Shown here piece by piece: positions 8,096 through 16,166 of a stretch of DNA of 64,000 nucleotides. The translations under genes and the position numbers were made by a program. This DNA comes from Pseudomonas costantinii (GTDB lineage Bacteria > Pseudomonadota > Gammaproteobacteria > Pseudomonadales > Pseudomonadaceae): NCBI RefSeq assembly GCF_001870435.1, contig NZ_MDDR01000035.1:62001-126000 (forward strand), given 5' to 3'. The notes beneath the pieces are model-generated. The model saw only the letters and a program-made list of their open reading frames with translations, was not told where the DNA came from and did not search any database. The first letter of the stretch is position 1; every line of letters starts with the position of its first letter.

Positions 8096-8889
8096 TGCGC
8101 CACTGGCTGGCGGTCCTGCTGCTGGCATTCGCTGCCCAGGCGTTGGCGGTCGAGCGCGTCGTCAGCCTGGCGCCATCGCTGTCTGAAATCGTGGTTGAGC
8201 TGGGTGCTGCCGACTTGCTGGTGGGCGTTCTCGACGGTGGTGATCGGCCAGCGGCGCTGGCGAAAGTGCCATCGGTTGGGCGTTACGGGCAGTTGGACAT
8301 GGAGCGCCTGCTCAGCCTTAAGCCCGACCTGATCCTACTCTGGCCCGGCAGCGTAGGCCCGGCGCAGCGTGAGCAGTTGCAGCGTCTGAATATCCCGGTG
8401 TACGTCGCCGAACCCCATAGCCTTGAACAACTGACCACCCAAGTCCAGGCCATTGCCCAGCAATTGGGGCGTGCTGAGGCGGGTCTACAGCTGGCCACGC
8501 AATTGCGCCAGCGCCTGGCCGAGTTGCGTCAACGCTATCAGCGTGCCGAGCCGTTGCGGGTGTTTTATCAGGTGTGGAACCAGCCGCTGTACACCGTGGG
8601 GGGTGGGCAGATCATCAGCGATGCGCTGACGGTGTGCGGTGCGCGCAATGTGTTTGATGACCTCAAGTTGCCAGCGCCGCAGGTCAGCATCGAGTCGGTG
8701 TTGCAGCGCAATCCCGAGGCGATCCTGGCGGGTGATCAGCCGCAGTTGGATGCCTGGAAAGCTTGGCCGCAGGTTGCCGCCGTGGCGCAGAGGCGCTTGC
8801 TGCTGGTGCCGGATAAAGGCCTGGAGCGGCCCAGCGGGCAGATGTTGGAAGCGGTGGCACGGCTGTGTGAAGTGATTTCGCCGCGTTAG
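8092..8889 (+). CDS. btuF: Cobalamin-binding periplasmic protein, BtuF-like
   Basis: This 265-residue protein starts at ATG 8092, overlapping the previous stop; an ATG also follows at 8095. The signal peptide (about residues 1-19) ends near AQALA. The mature domain has the helical-backbone binding protein signature: VVSLAPSLSEIVVELGA, VPSVGRYGQLDMERLLSLKP, DLILLWPGS and the late VQ/LLLVPDKGLERPS. It is next to a BtuB-like receptor in convergent orientation. This supports a role in vitamin B12 uptake, although no BtuCD genes are here. Confidence 0.85.
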   Translation: MMRHWLAVLLLAFAAQALAVERVVSLAPSLSEIVVELGAADLLVGVLDGGDRPAALAKVPSVGRYGQLDMERLLSLKPDLILLWPGSVGPAQREQLQRLNIPVYVAEPHSLEQLTTQVQAIAQQLGRAEAGLQLATQLRQRLAELRQRYQRAEPLRVFYQVWNQPLYTVGGGQIISDALTVCGARNVFDDLKLPAPQVSIESVLQRNPEAILAGDQPQLDAWKAWPQVAAVAQRRLLLVPDKGLERPSGQMLEAVARLCEVISPR

Positions 8890-10781
8890 AGCTCTGGCGT
8901 CCAGGTCACCCCAAACATCAGCGCCCGGCCTTCTTCCCGATAGCCATACTGTTGGCCTTGATACTGGTACAGCGCCCGGCTGTAATCTTTGTTCAGCAGG
9001 TTATCGAGCTTCATTTCCAGCTTGATCTCGTGAGTCACCGCCCAACTGCCCCGTAGCCCTAGCAAGCCATAACCGCCCATGGGTTGCTTGTTAGCCGCAT
9101 CGTCGTAGCTGCTACTGACCGCTTGCCAGCTAGCGCCAACGCCGAACCGATCAAATTGGCGATCCAGGTCCAGGCTCACGGTGCGCTTGGCGCGACGGGC
9201 CAATGTGTGTCCGGTGTCGCGGTCTCGTGGATCTATCAGTGCAATGGCGAGGCTGCTTTGCCAGCCGAACAGCTCTTGCTTGAGGGCGGCTTCGAAACCG
9301 TTGATGCGCGCCGAGCTGACGTTTTGCGGGCCGCCGCTGGCGAAAACAATCGCATCTTGAATATCGGTCCGGTACAGCGAGGCTTCGAGTCGACTGGTGT
9401 CGCCGAGCTGGCTGCGCCACTGTACTTCGTAGCTTTTCGAGGTTTCGGGCTTCAGGTTCGGGTTGCTGTTTTTCCCGTAGCTGTTATCCGGGTAGTAGAG
9501 GTCGTTGAACGTCGGCGCCCGGAAGCCTTCGCTATAGCTAAGCAACAGATCATTGTCCGGGTTCAGCGGCAAGGTGAATGTGCCGCTCCAGCTGTTGTGG
9601 CCGCCGAACTGTTGGTTCTGGTCACGGCGCAGGCCCAGTTCTGTGGAGAAAGATTGCGCTTGAAAACGGTGTTGGATAAACGCAGCGCGGTTCCAGCGAT
9701 GGTCTTCATTCAGTTGGGCGCTGCTGTTGACCCGGTCTTCATACCAGTCTGCGCCCAGGATCAGACTGTTCTGATCATTGAGGGTCAAGTCGTTTTGCCA
9801 GGTCAGCGAGTCGCGGTAAGTGTTGAATACGCTGCGTTCGTCGCTGAGCTTATCGAGTGTCTCTTCACGGTTTTCACTGTGGCCGAGTTCTACGCGAGAT
9901 TTCCATGCGTCGTTGATACGTGCGTCGACATAGCTACTGACGCTGCTTACGGTGAAGTCGGTGTAAGGCTTTTGCTGGAAGCTTTGGAATGTGATCGCAT
10001 CAACGCGCCCGAACGGGCTGTCGAATTCGCTTTTGCCACGGTTATCCAGCACGTTCACGCCGGCTTCGAGGTCATCGTTGAAGGCGTGGCTCAGGCTGAA
10101 ACTGGTGGACTGGTTGCGATAGGCATCATGGTCGCCATCGCTGGGGTAGGACGTTCGTGTGCGGTCGATCCCGGCGGTGTCATCCAGGCTGGCGCCGAGG
10201 TTGAAGCGGGTTTGACCATCACCGCCCGATAAGCCGACGCTGCGCTCCCATGTCTGCTGGCTGCCAAACCCCAGGTGTACACGGGGCTGCAGGCCAGACT
10301 CGGTATTGCGTCGAGTGAAGATCTGAATCACCCCGCCAATGGCATCGCTGCCGTAGATCGCCGAGCGCGAACCCCGCAGCACTTCTATACGCTCGATTTG
10401 GTCGATGTTGAGGTATTGCAGATTGCTGGTGCCGGTGGTGGAGCTGCTGATGCGCTGACCATCCACCAGAACCAGGCTCTGGGCGGTGGAGGTGCCGCGA
10501 ATATAAACGTTGGTCGCGCTGCCACGGCCGCCGCTTTGTGCCACCTGTACGCCGGGCACTCGGCTCAGCAAGTCGCTCACGCTAGTGGGTTGCAAACGGT
10601 CAATGTCATCGCGGGTGAACACGGTGTTGGCCGCGCTGCTGTCGTTGCGTGCCTGGACCTGGCGGTTGGCGCTGATGACCACGTCGGGCAGCTTCAGCGC
10701 GTCGTCGCGCTCGAAGGACTCGGCGAGCAGGTGAGGGGCGGGGAGCAACAACAAGGGCAGGGCGAAGCGAAGGCGGTTCAT
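8886..10781 (-). CDS. btuB: TonB-dependent vitamin B12 receptor, BtuB-like
   Basis: This 631-residue protein starts at the ATG at 10781, before the signal MNRLRFALPLLLLPAPHLLA. The TonB box region is DVVISANRQVQ. The plug domain includes TSVSDLLSRVPGVQV, NVYIRGTSTAQS, LVLVDGQRISS and IERIEVLRGSRSAIYGSDAIGG. The barrel follows and ends in FGVTWTPEL with an aromatic/hydrophobic C-terminus. It converges with btuF by 4 nt. The 117 bp between it and dxs hold a REPIN and no space for a cobalamin riboswitch. Confidence 0.9.
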   Translation of the reverse strand: MNRLRFALPLLLLPAPHLLAESFERDDALKLPDVVISANRQVQARNDSSAANTVFTRDDIDRLQPTSVSDLLSRVPGVQVAQSGGRGSATNVYIRGTSTAQSLVLVDGQRISSSTTGTSNLQYLNIDQIERIEVLRGSRSAIYGSDAIGGVIQIFTRRNTESGLQPRVHLGFGSQQTWERSVGLSGGDGQTRFNLGASLDDTAGIDRTRTSYPSDGDHDAYRNQSTSFSLSHAFNDDLEAGVNVLDNRGKSEFDSPFGRVDAITFQSFQQKPYTDFTVSSVSSYVDARINDAWKSRVELGHSENREETLDKLSDERSVFNTYRDSLTWQNDLTLNDQNSLILGADWYEDRVNSSAQLNEDHRWNRAAFIQHRFQAQSFSTELGLRRDQNQQFGGHNSWSGTFTLPLNPDNDLLLSYSEGFRAPTFNDLYYPDNSYGKNSNPNLKPETSKSYEVQWRSQLGDTSRLEASLYRTDIQDAIVFASGGPQNVSSARINGFEAALKQELFGWQSSLAIALIDPRDRDTGHTLARRAKRTVSLDLDRQFDRFGVGASWQAVSSSYDDAANKQPMGGYGLLGLRGSWAVTHEIKLEMKLDNLLNKDYSRALYQYQGQQYGYREEGRALMFGVTWTPEL

Positions 10782-10798
10782 GGGCTGTCCATAGCATT

Positions 10799-10885
10799 GT
10801 AGGAGCCGGCTTGCCGGCGATGGCGGTCTGTCTGACACATTGATGTTGAATGTGCCGCCGCTATCGCTGGCAAGCCAGCTCCTAC
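10799..10885. repeat. REPIN-type inverted repeat
   Basis: Imperfect inverted arms start GTAGGAGCCGGCTTGCC on the left and end GGCAAGCCAGCTCCTAC on the right, with a non-palindromic centre. This is the two-REP arrangement common between genes in fluorescent pseudomonads. It separates dxs from btuB. Confidence 0.85.
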
Positions 10886-10898
10886 AGGTTTTCGGTGG

Positions 10899-12797
10899 TT
10901 ACAGGCCGAGCAGCACCCTGCGCTCGCGCACCGAAGCCTCAATGCCGGCCTCGTCCAGCCCACATTCGGCCAGCATCTGCGCCGGCTTGGCGTGTTCGAC
11001 ATACACATCCGGCAAGCCAAGGTGCAGCACCGACTTGAGGATATTCTCTCGCGCCAGGAACTCGCTGACCGCCGCACCTGCGCCGCCCATGATGGCGTTT
11101 TCTTCGACAGTCACCAGCAGCTCATGGCTACCGGCGATCTCGCGCACCAAGGCTTCATCCAGCGGTTTGACGAAACGCATGTCGACCACGGTGGCGTCGA
11201 TTTTCTCGGCGACTTTCAGGGCCTCGGCCAGTTGCACGCCGAACACCAGGAAGGCGGTCTTGCTGCCTTGGCGACGCACGATGCCCTTGCCGATCTCGAT
11301 AGGCTCAAGGTCCTTCTCGATCACGGCATTTGGGCCGTTGCCGCGCGGGTAACGCACGGCGGCCGGGCCGTTGTACAGGTGACCGGTGCTGAGCATCTTG
11401 CGCAGTTCGTTTTCGTCGCTCGGCGTCATCACCAGCATGCCAGGGATGCAGCGCAAGTAGGACAAGTCGAAGCTGCCGGCGTGGGTCGGGCCGTCTTCGC
11501 CCACCAGGCCTGCGCGGTCGATGGCGAACAGCACGTCGAGGTTCTGCACCGCCACGTCGTGAACCAACTGGTCGTAACCGCGCTGCAGGAAGGTGGAGTA
11601 GATCGCCACCACTGGCTTGGCGCCTTCACAGGCCATGCCAGCGGCAAAGGTCACCGCGTGCTGCTCGGCAATCGCCACGTCGAAGTAGCGCAACGGGAAA
11701 CGCTCGCTGAACGCCACCAGGTCGGAGCCTTCCTTCATCGCCGGAGTAATCCCCACTAGGCGCGGGTCGGCGGCGGCCATGTCACACAGCCATTCGCCAA
11801 ACACACCGGAATACTTCGGCCCGCTGGCTTTTTTCGGTGCGGCGGCGGGAGCGTCCAGCGGCTCCAGCTTGGTGATCGCGTGGTAACCAATCGGGTCGAC
11901 TTCCGCCGGGGCGAAGCCTTTGCCTTTCTTGGTGACGATATGCAGGAACTGCGGGCCCTTGAGGTCACGCATATTGCGCAGCGTGGCGATCAGGGTCGGC
12001 AGGTCATGGCCGTCGATCGGGCCGATATAGTTCCAGCCCAGCTCTTCGAACAGGGTGCCGGGAACCAGCATGCCTTTGGCATATTCTTCGGTGCGACGGG
12101 CAATTTCCCACGCGCCAGGCAGACGCGAGAGCACCTTCTTGCTGCCCTCACGCATGCTGGCATACGTGCGGCTGGAGAGGATTTTTGCCAGGTAATTCGA
12201 CAGGCCACCGACATTGCGCGAAATCGACATGTCGTTGTCGTTAAGGATCACCAACATGTTGGCGTCCACTTCCGGCGCATGGTTCAGCGCCTCGAAGGCC
12301 ATACCAGCGGTCAGTGCACCATCACCAATCACGGCAATCGCCTTGCGATCGCTGCCTTGCAGGCGGGCGGCAATTGCCATGCCCAGTGCTGCACTGATGG
12401 AGGTGCTGGAGTGGCCGACGCCAAAGGTGTCGTACTCGCTCTCGGAGCGACGCGGGAAGGCAGCCAGGCCGTCCTTCTGGCGCAGGGTACCCATGCGCTC
12501 GCGACGGCCGGTGAGGATTTTATGTGGATACGCCTGGTGGCCCACGTCCCACACCAGCCGGTCGTCCGGGGTGTCGAACACGTAATGCAAGGCGATGGTC
12601 AGCTCGATGACGCCCAGCCCTGCACCGAAATGCCCACCGGTCTGACCGACCGTGTAGAGCAATTCCAGGCGCAACTCATCGGCCAGGGTTTCCAGCTCGG
12701 CTTCACCCAGTCGACGCAGGCCGTCCGGCGTGGCAGCACGGTCGAGCAGGGGCGTGGACGGGCGTTTGCGGGGAATCTCTTGGAACGTCGTGGGCAT
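10899..12797 (-). CDS. dxs: 1-deoxy-D-xylulose-5-phosphate synthase
   Basis: This 632-residue thiamine-diphosphate enzyme catalyses the first step of the MEP isoprenoid pathway, from pyruvate and glyceraldehyde-3-phosphate. Visible motifs are the TPP-binding GDGALTAGMAFEALN and NDNDMSISRNVG, and in the second half FDVAIAEQHAVTFAAGMA and DRAGLVGEDGPTHAG. It lies 111 bp downstream of ispA, giving the familiar xseB-ispA-dxs order. Confidence 0.98.
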   Translation of the reverse strand: MPTTFQEIPRKRPSTPLLDRAATPDGLRRLGEAELETLADELRLELLYTVGQTGGHFGAGLGVIELTIALHYVFDTPDDRLVWDVGHQAYPHKILTGRRERMGTLRQKDGLAAFPRRSESEYDTFGVGHSSTSISAALGMAIAARLQGSDRKAIAVIGDGALTAGMAFEALNHAPEVDANMLVILNDNDMSISRNVGGLSNYLAKILSSRTYASMREGSKKVLSRLPGAWEIARRTEEYAKGMLVPGTLFEELGWNYIGPIDGHDLPTLIATLRNMRDLKGPQFLHIVTKKGKGFAPAEVDPIGYHAITKLEPLDAPAAAPKKASGPKYSGVFGEWLCDMAAADPRLVGITPAMKEGSDLVAFSERFPLRYFDVAIAEQHAVTFAAGMACEGAKPVVAIYSTFLQRGYDQLVHDVAVQNLDVLFAIDRAGLVGEDGPTHAGSFDLSYLRCIPGMLVMTPSDENELRKMLSTGHLYNGPAAVRYPRGNGPNAVIEKDLEPIEIGKGIVRRQGSKTAFLVFGVQLAEALKVAEKIDATVVDMRFVKPLDEALVREIAGSHELLVTVEENAIMGGAGAAVSEFLARENILKSVLHLGLPDVYVEHAKPAQMLAECGLDEAGIEASVRERRVLLGL

Positions 12798-12908
12798 CAG
12801 GCGAATCGTTATAGGTATAAGAAGAGGCGGCAGTTTACCTCAAGCATTGCAAACTGCCCACGCAGAGCGCCGAACTTGGCTGATATGCGGCTGCAATGGC
12901 CGCCGTTA

Positions 12909-13796
12909 TCAGTGGCGACGTTCGACGATATACCGCGCCAAGTCACGCAGAGGCTCGGCCGCCGCGTCGAAAGGTCGCAGGGCGTCCAGGGCCTGGTCGC
13001 GCAGTTCCAGGGCATAAGCCTTGGCGGCGTCCAGCCCGAGCAGGGCCGGATAGGTCGGTTTGTCCCGTGCGATATCGGCGCCTTGGCGTTTGCCCAGGGT
13101 CGCGGTGTCACTTTCCACGTCGAGAATATCGTCCTGCACTTGGAATGCCAGGCCGATGGCCCGGGAGTAGGTCTGCAACGCAGCCAGCTGTGCGGTTTCG
13201 GCACGGCCGCTGGCCAGGGCGCCCAGTTCCACGGCCGCTTCGATCAGCGCACCGGTCTTGTGACGATGCATATGTTCGAGGGCTTGCTGGCCCAGCTTGA
13301 GGCTGACCGAACCCATGTCGATCGCTTGCCCGCCGACCATACCGGCCGGGCCTGCGGCGTGAGCCAATGCGGTCACCATGCGCAGACGGATCTCGGCATT
13401 GACGCTGCTCAAGCGCGGGTCCAGCAATGCGCTGAACGCCAGGCTCTGCAGGCCATCACCGGCCAGGATCGCATAGGCTTCATCAAAGGCTTTATGGGTG
13501 GTCGGCTGGCCGCGACGCAGATCGTCATCGTCCATCGCCGGCAAATCGTCATGCACCAGGGAATAAGCGTGAATCAACTCCACCGCACACGCCGCGCCGT
13601 TGGCCTGCTCGGCAGGCGCGCCCAAGGCTTCACACGCGGCGTACGCGAGCAACGGGCGCACACGCTTGCCGCCATTCATCACGCTATAACGCATGGCTTC
13701 ATAGAGGCGGTTCATTTCCGGGCTTGGCGCAACAAACAAGGGCTCGAGCGCCGCATTGACCCGGGCTTGGCTACTGGCCTGATACGCGTCGATCAT
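12909..13796 (-). CDS. ispA: Farnesyl diphosphate synthase (polyprenyl synthetase)
   Basis: This 295-residue trans-prenyltransferase makes farnesyl diphosphate from IPP and DMAPP. The first aspartate-rich motif is DDLPAMDDDDLRRGQPT and the second is QVQDDILDV. The GGKRVRP motif is near residue 40. Its ATG overlaps the stop of xseB (ATGA). The product joins MEP-pathway output from dxs to quinone and lipid-carrier synthesis. Confidence 0.97.
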   Translation of the reverse strand: MIDAYQASSQARVNAALEPLFVAPSPEMNRLYEAMRYSVMNGGKRVRPLLAYAACEALGAPAEQANGAACAVELIHAYSLVHDDLPAMDDDDLRRGQPTTHKAFDEAYAILAGDGLQSLAFSALLDPRLSSVNAEIRLRMVTALAHAAGPAGMVGGQAIDMGSVSLKLGQQALEHMHRHKTGALIEAAVELGALASGRAETAQLAALQTYSRAIGLAFQVQDDILDVESDTATLGKRQGADIARDKPTYPALLGLDAAKAYALELRDQALDALRPFDAAAEPLRDLARYIVERRH

Positions 13797-14035
13797 TCCG
13801 GTTGTTCCGCATCGAAAGGTTCTTCGGCCAACTCCCCGTCACGCTCCAGCAGCACCTGCACCTTCTGCTCCGCCTGCGCCAACGCGCTCTGGCAGTCGCG
13901 AGTCAGGCCGATGCCTTGCTCAAACGCCGTCAACGAGTCCTCCAGCGACAACTCGCCGTTCTCCAGACGCTCGACCAGGGTTTGCAGGTCAGCGAGGGAT
14001 TGTTCGAAATCGAGTGCAACTTTTTTGCGGGCCAT
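13793..14035 (-). CDS. xseB: Exodeoxyribonuclease VII small subunit
   Basis: This 80-residue protein has the XseB helical hairpin: FEQSLADLQTLVERLENGEL, SLEDSLTAFEQGIGLTRDCQ, then a coiled acidic tail. The start (ATG 14035) gives the normal family length. It is the first gene of the xseB-ispA-dxs unit. Confidence 0.95.
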   Translation of the reverse strand: MARKKVALDFEQSLADLQTLVERLENGELSLEDSLTAFEQGIGLTRDCQSALAQAEQKVQVLLERDGELAEEPFDAEQPE

Positions 14036-14123
14036 GGCGGCAATTCCGGTAGACGGTAAACCGGCGCGACACTAGCAGACATGGGGATTCTGGGCAAATG
14101 AGCGGGGCGGACATGGACGCCAG

Positions 14124-14186
14124 TGAGCCGAATGAACGGCCTATTCGGCTCATCCAATGAGCCGATTAGCCATTTTATTCGGCTCA
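14124..14186. repeat. Two tandem hairpins with arms TGAGCCGAAT/ATTCGGCTCA
   Basis: The first hairpin pairs 14124-14133 with 14143-14152, a perfect 10-bp stem with a 9-nt loop. The second pairs 14158-14167 with 14177-14186 with one mismatch. They lie between the 3' end of the MerR gene and the start of xseB. Possible roles are a transcription end for the MerR gene or repeated protein-binding sites near the xseB promoter. Confidence 0.6.
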
Positions 14187-14193
14187 CAGCCGG

Positions 14194-14571
14194 TCAGGGT
14201 CTTTGCGCCATCGATGAGCACTTTCCGTGCGCTTCTTTCAACTGAGCTTCAAATGTCAGCAATCCCTGATGCATTTCCTGCATTACGGCAATTTTCAGGG
14301 CCAGCTCCTGTTTTTTGTCAGCGATAGCCAGGCTGGCCCGCCCCCAAGGCAATACATCGCCTTGGCGGTCTTGAAGAATTTCCTGCAACTCCTTGAGCTT
14401 GAACCCCAACTGCTGTGCGCACTTGATAAACATCAACAGCTCAACGTTCTGCTCCGAATAGACCCGGTACTGCCCCTGACGCTGCGGCGCCGGCAACAGC
14501 CCGATGGCTTCATAGTGCCGAATCGCCTTGATGGTCGTGCCCGACAGTTGCGCGGCTTTGCCGATGTACAT
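14194..14571 (-). CDS. MerR-family transcriptional regulator
   Basis: This 125-residue protein starts at the ATG at 14571 (MYIGKAAQLSG), with AGGGAG 8 bases upstream. The in-frame start 6 codons earlier lies across that ribosome site. The winged helix-turn-helix is MYIGKAAQLSGTTIKAIRHY followed by EAIGLLPAPQR. A dimerisation helix follows. The C-terminus has a single Cys (GKCSS) and no metal-binding loop like that of MerR or CueR. It begins inside the 3' end of the oxidoreductase gene, so it probably regulates that gene. Confidence 0.88.
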   Translation of the reverse strand: MYIGKAAQLSGTTIKAIRHYEAIGLLPAPQRQGQYRVYSEQNVELLMFIKCAQQLGFKLKELQEILQDRQGDVLPWGRASLAIADKKQELALKIAVMQEMHQGLLTFEAQLKEAHGKCSSMAQRP

Positions 14572-15154
14572 GAAAACTCCCTTTTTCAATTAATGCGCCG
14601 GCCTGTTTCAGCCACTTATCCCGCTGCGCCGATGTGGATCCCAATACGGGCCCGAACATCAATGTTTTGATCGGCCGGATGCCACAAAACGCCAGCGTGG
14701 TCTTGCGCATCTGATGTACGCCAGGCATGCGGTAGAACCAGCGGTAATACCACGGGGGCGTGTCCAGGGTCACCAACAAGTGTGCGGTTCTACCTTGCAG
14801 TAGCTTATCGGGGAAGGCTTTGCCCTTACGGTATTTGAAGGCAAAACCGGAAAGGAAAATACGGTCGAAAAAGCCCTTCATCAAAGCAGGGATGCCACCC
14901 CACCAGATCGGGAACACAAATGTCAGATGGTTCGCCCAGAGGATGTCGGATTGGGCGCTGAGCAGGTCGGGCTCCAGCGGCTGAATCTGGGTATAGCCGT
15001 TATGAAGAACAGGGTCGAAGGCGAGGTCGCCCAAGCATAGGACGCGTACCTCATGGCCAGCGGTTTTTGCGGCGTGGATGTAGGTGTCTGCGAGGGCTGA
15101 ACAGAAGCTGGTGCTGGAAGGGTGGCCGAGGATGACCAGGATACGCTGAGTCAT
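14510..15154 (-). CDS. NAD(P)H-dependent flavodoxin-like oxidoreductase
   Basis: This 214-residue protein is of the NQO/MdaB/KefF quinone-reductase type. It starts RILVILGHPSSTSFCSALAD, the FMN phosphate-binding region. HLTFVFPIWWGGIPALMKGF and DRIFLSGFAF are the family core. The last 20 or so residues are encoded in the 62 nt that overlap the MerR gene in another frame. Family members normally end about where that overlap begins, so the C-terminus is probably a read-through extension. Confidence 0.85.
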   Translation of the reverse strand: MTQRILVILGHPSSTSFCSALADTYIHAAKTAGHEVRVLCLGDLAFDPVLHNGYTQIQPLEPDLLSAQSDILWANHLTFVFPIWWGGIPALMKGFFDRIFLSGFAFKYRKGKAFPDKLLQGRTAHLLVTLDTPPWYYRWFYRMPGVHQMRKTTLAFCGIRPIKTLMFGPVLGSTSAQRDKWLKQAGALIEKGSFHVHRQSRATVGHDHQGDSAL

Positions 15155-15227
15155 GGGGTGGGTCCTGAAAATGAGGCTTTCAGGGTAGGGGGTGCCGTAT
15201 AGGGGAGAGTCAAGGTTGAAACAACGA

Positions 15228-15251
15228 AAGCCTGCTTTTCAGGGCAGGCTT
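15228..15251 (-). terminator. Intrinsic terminator of the YcaC-like gene
   Basis: The 8-bp stem AAGCCTGC/GCAGGCTT lies 19 bp beyond the stop of the minus-strand hydrolase gene. On that strand it is followed by the T-rich CTTTCGTTGTTTC, as expected of a terminator. Confidence 0.65.
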
Positions 15252-15270
15252 ATCGTGAGTCTCAGTTGGC

Positions 15271-15903
15271 TTAGTTCTTACCAGCCGTCAGCGCCGCATA
15301 ACCATTCATCAAATTGCGATAGTTAGGAATGCGCTGGGACAACAGATTGCCCAGGCCTTCGATATCGTTGCGCCAGTCGCGGTGTAACTCACACGCCACC
15401 GAGAACCAGTTCATCAATTGCGCACCGGCCTGTGTCATCCGGCTCCACGCCGCCTGCTGCACCGTGGTGTTGAACGTGCCCGAAGCATCCGTCACCACAA
15501 ACACTTCAAACCCTTCCGCCAGCGCTGACAACGTCGGGAACGCTACGCACACATCCGTGACCACACCGGCAATGATGATCTGCTTACGCCCGGTGGCCTT
15601 GATCGCCTTGACGAAGTCTTCGTTGTCCCAGGCATTGATCTGACCAGGGCGAGCGATATACGGCGCGTCCGGGAACATCTCCTTCAACTCCGGCACCAGC
15701 GGGCCGTTGGGGCCTTGTTCGAAACTGGTGGTGAGGATGGTCGGCAGGTTGAAGAACTTGGCCAGGTCGGCCAGGGCCAGCACGTTGTTCTTGAACTCGT
15801 TAGGCGAGAAGTCCTGGACCAGAGAGATCAGGCCGGTTTGGTGGTCGACCAGCAACACGATGGCGTCGTCTTTGTTCAAGCGGTTGTAGGTTGGAGCGCT
15901 CAT
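15271..15903 (-). CDS. Isochorismatase-family hydrolase, YcaC-like
   Basis: This 210-residue protein starts at the ATG at 15903 (MSAPTYNRLNKDD). An in-frame start 18 codons upstream is not preceded by a ribosome site. The cysteine-hydrolase features are AIVLLVDHQTGLI (catalytic Asp) and IIAGVVTDVCVAFP (catalytic Cys). YcaC relatives are multimeric hydrolases whose substrates remain unsure, so no reaction is assigned. It has its own terminator at 15228-15251. Confidence 0.88.
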   Translation of the reverse strand: MSAPTYNRLNKDDAIVLLVDHQTGLISLVQDFSPNEFKNNVLALADLAKFFNLPTILTTSFEQGPNGPLVPELKEMFPDAPYIARPGQINAWDNEDFVKAIKATGRKQIIIAGVVTDVCVAFPTLSALAEGFEVFVVTDASGTFNTTVQQAAWSRMTQAGAQLMNWFSVACELHRDWRNDIEGLGNLLSQRIPNYRNLMNGYAALTAGKN

Positions 15904-16052
15904 GGTTGAATCCTTTTTTTGTTTAAGTGGGTTTGGCGTTGCGTTCAACATGGGCACAGATTAATGGGCGGGTGGCAGGGGATAAATCGGGTGGGATGTG
16001 TAATACCGTCAACTCAGAGGAGACAATTATCGAGTGGCCAGCAGTACGGGTT

Positions 16053-16072
16053 CTTTTCCTGGCCGGGAAAAG
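16053..16072. other. Inverted repeat upstream of the yjf/psp operon
   Basis: CTTTTCC and GGAAAAG form 7-bp arms around a 6-nt centre. It lies 13 bp before the first of two 12-bp palindromes and may belong to the same control region. Confidence 0.4.
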
Positions 16073-16085
16073 TAAGACAAAAAAT

Positions 16086-16097
16086 CTCACGCGTGAG
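16086..16097. promoter_or_regulatory. Operator-like perfect palindrome, copy 1
   Basis: CTCACGCGTGAG is a perfect 12-bp palindrome, just upstream of a -35-like TTGAGC at 16101. An identical copy lies 46 bp downstream. The regulator is unknown. Confidence 0.7.
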
Positions 16098-16100
16098 CTA

Positions 16101-16129
16101 TTGAGCCTGACGAAAATTGCCTGTAGATT
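16101..16129 (+). promoter_or_regulatory. Putative sigma-70 promoter of the yjf/psp operon
   Basis: TTGAGC (16101-16106) and TAGATT (16124-16129) are separated by exactly 17 bp and each matches consensus at 4 of 6 positions. Transcription would start near 16136, inside the second palindrome. The element sits between the two CTCACGCGTGAG copies, which is a typical repressor layout. Confidence 0.5.
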
Positions 16130-16131
16130 TT

Positions 16132-16143
16132 CTCACGCGTGAG
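16132..16143. promoter_or_regulatory. Operator-like perfect palindrome, copy 2
   Basis: This is the second exact CTCACGCGTGAG, 23 bp before the ATG of the YjfI gene and overlapping the predicted transcription start. Confidence 0.7.
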
Positions 16144-16166
16144 TTTTTCACAACGAGGTCAGTACC

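Noticed and set aside
10782..10898. Possible cobalamin riboswitch before btuB
   Set aside because: Most of the gap is a REPIN, and no B12-box-like sequence was seen.
11880..14075. 731-codon plus-strand frame opposite dxs-ispA-xseB
   Set aside because: It is antisense to three recognised genes and its peptide has no domain.
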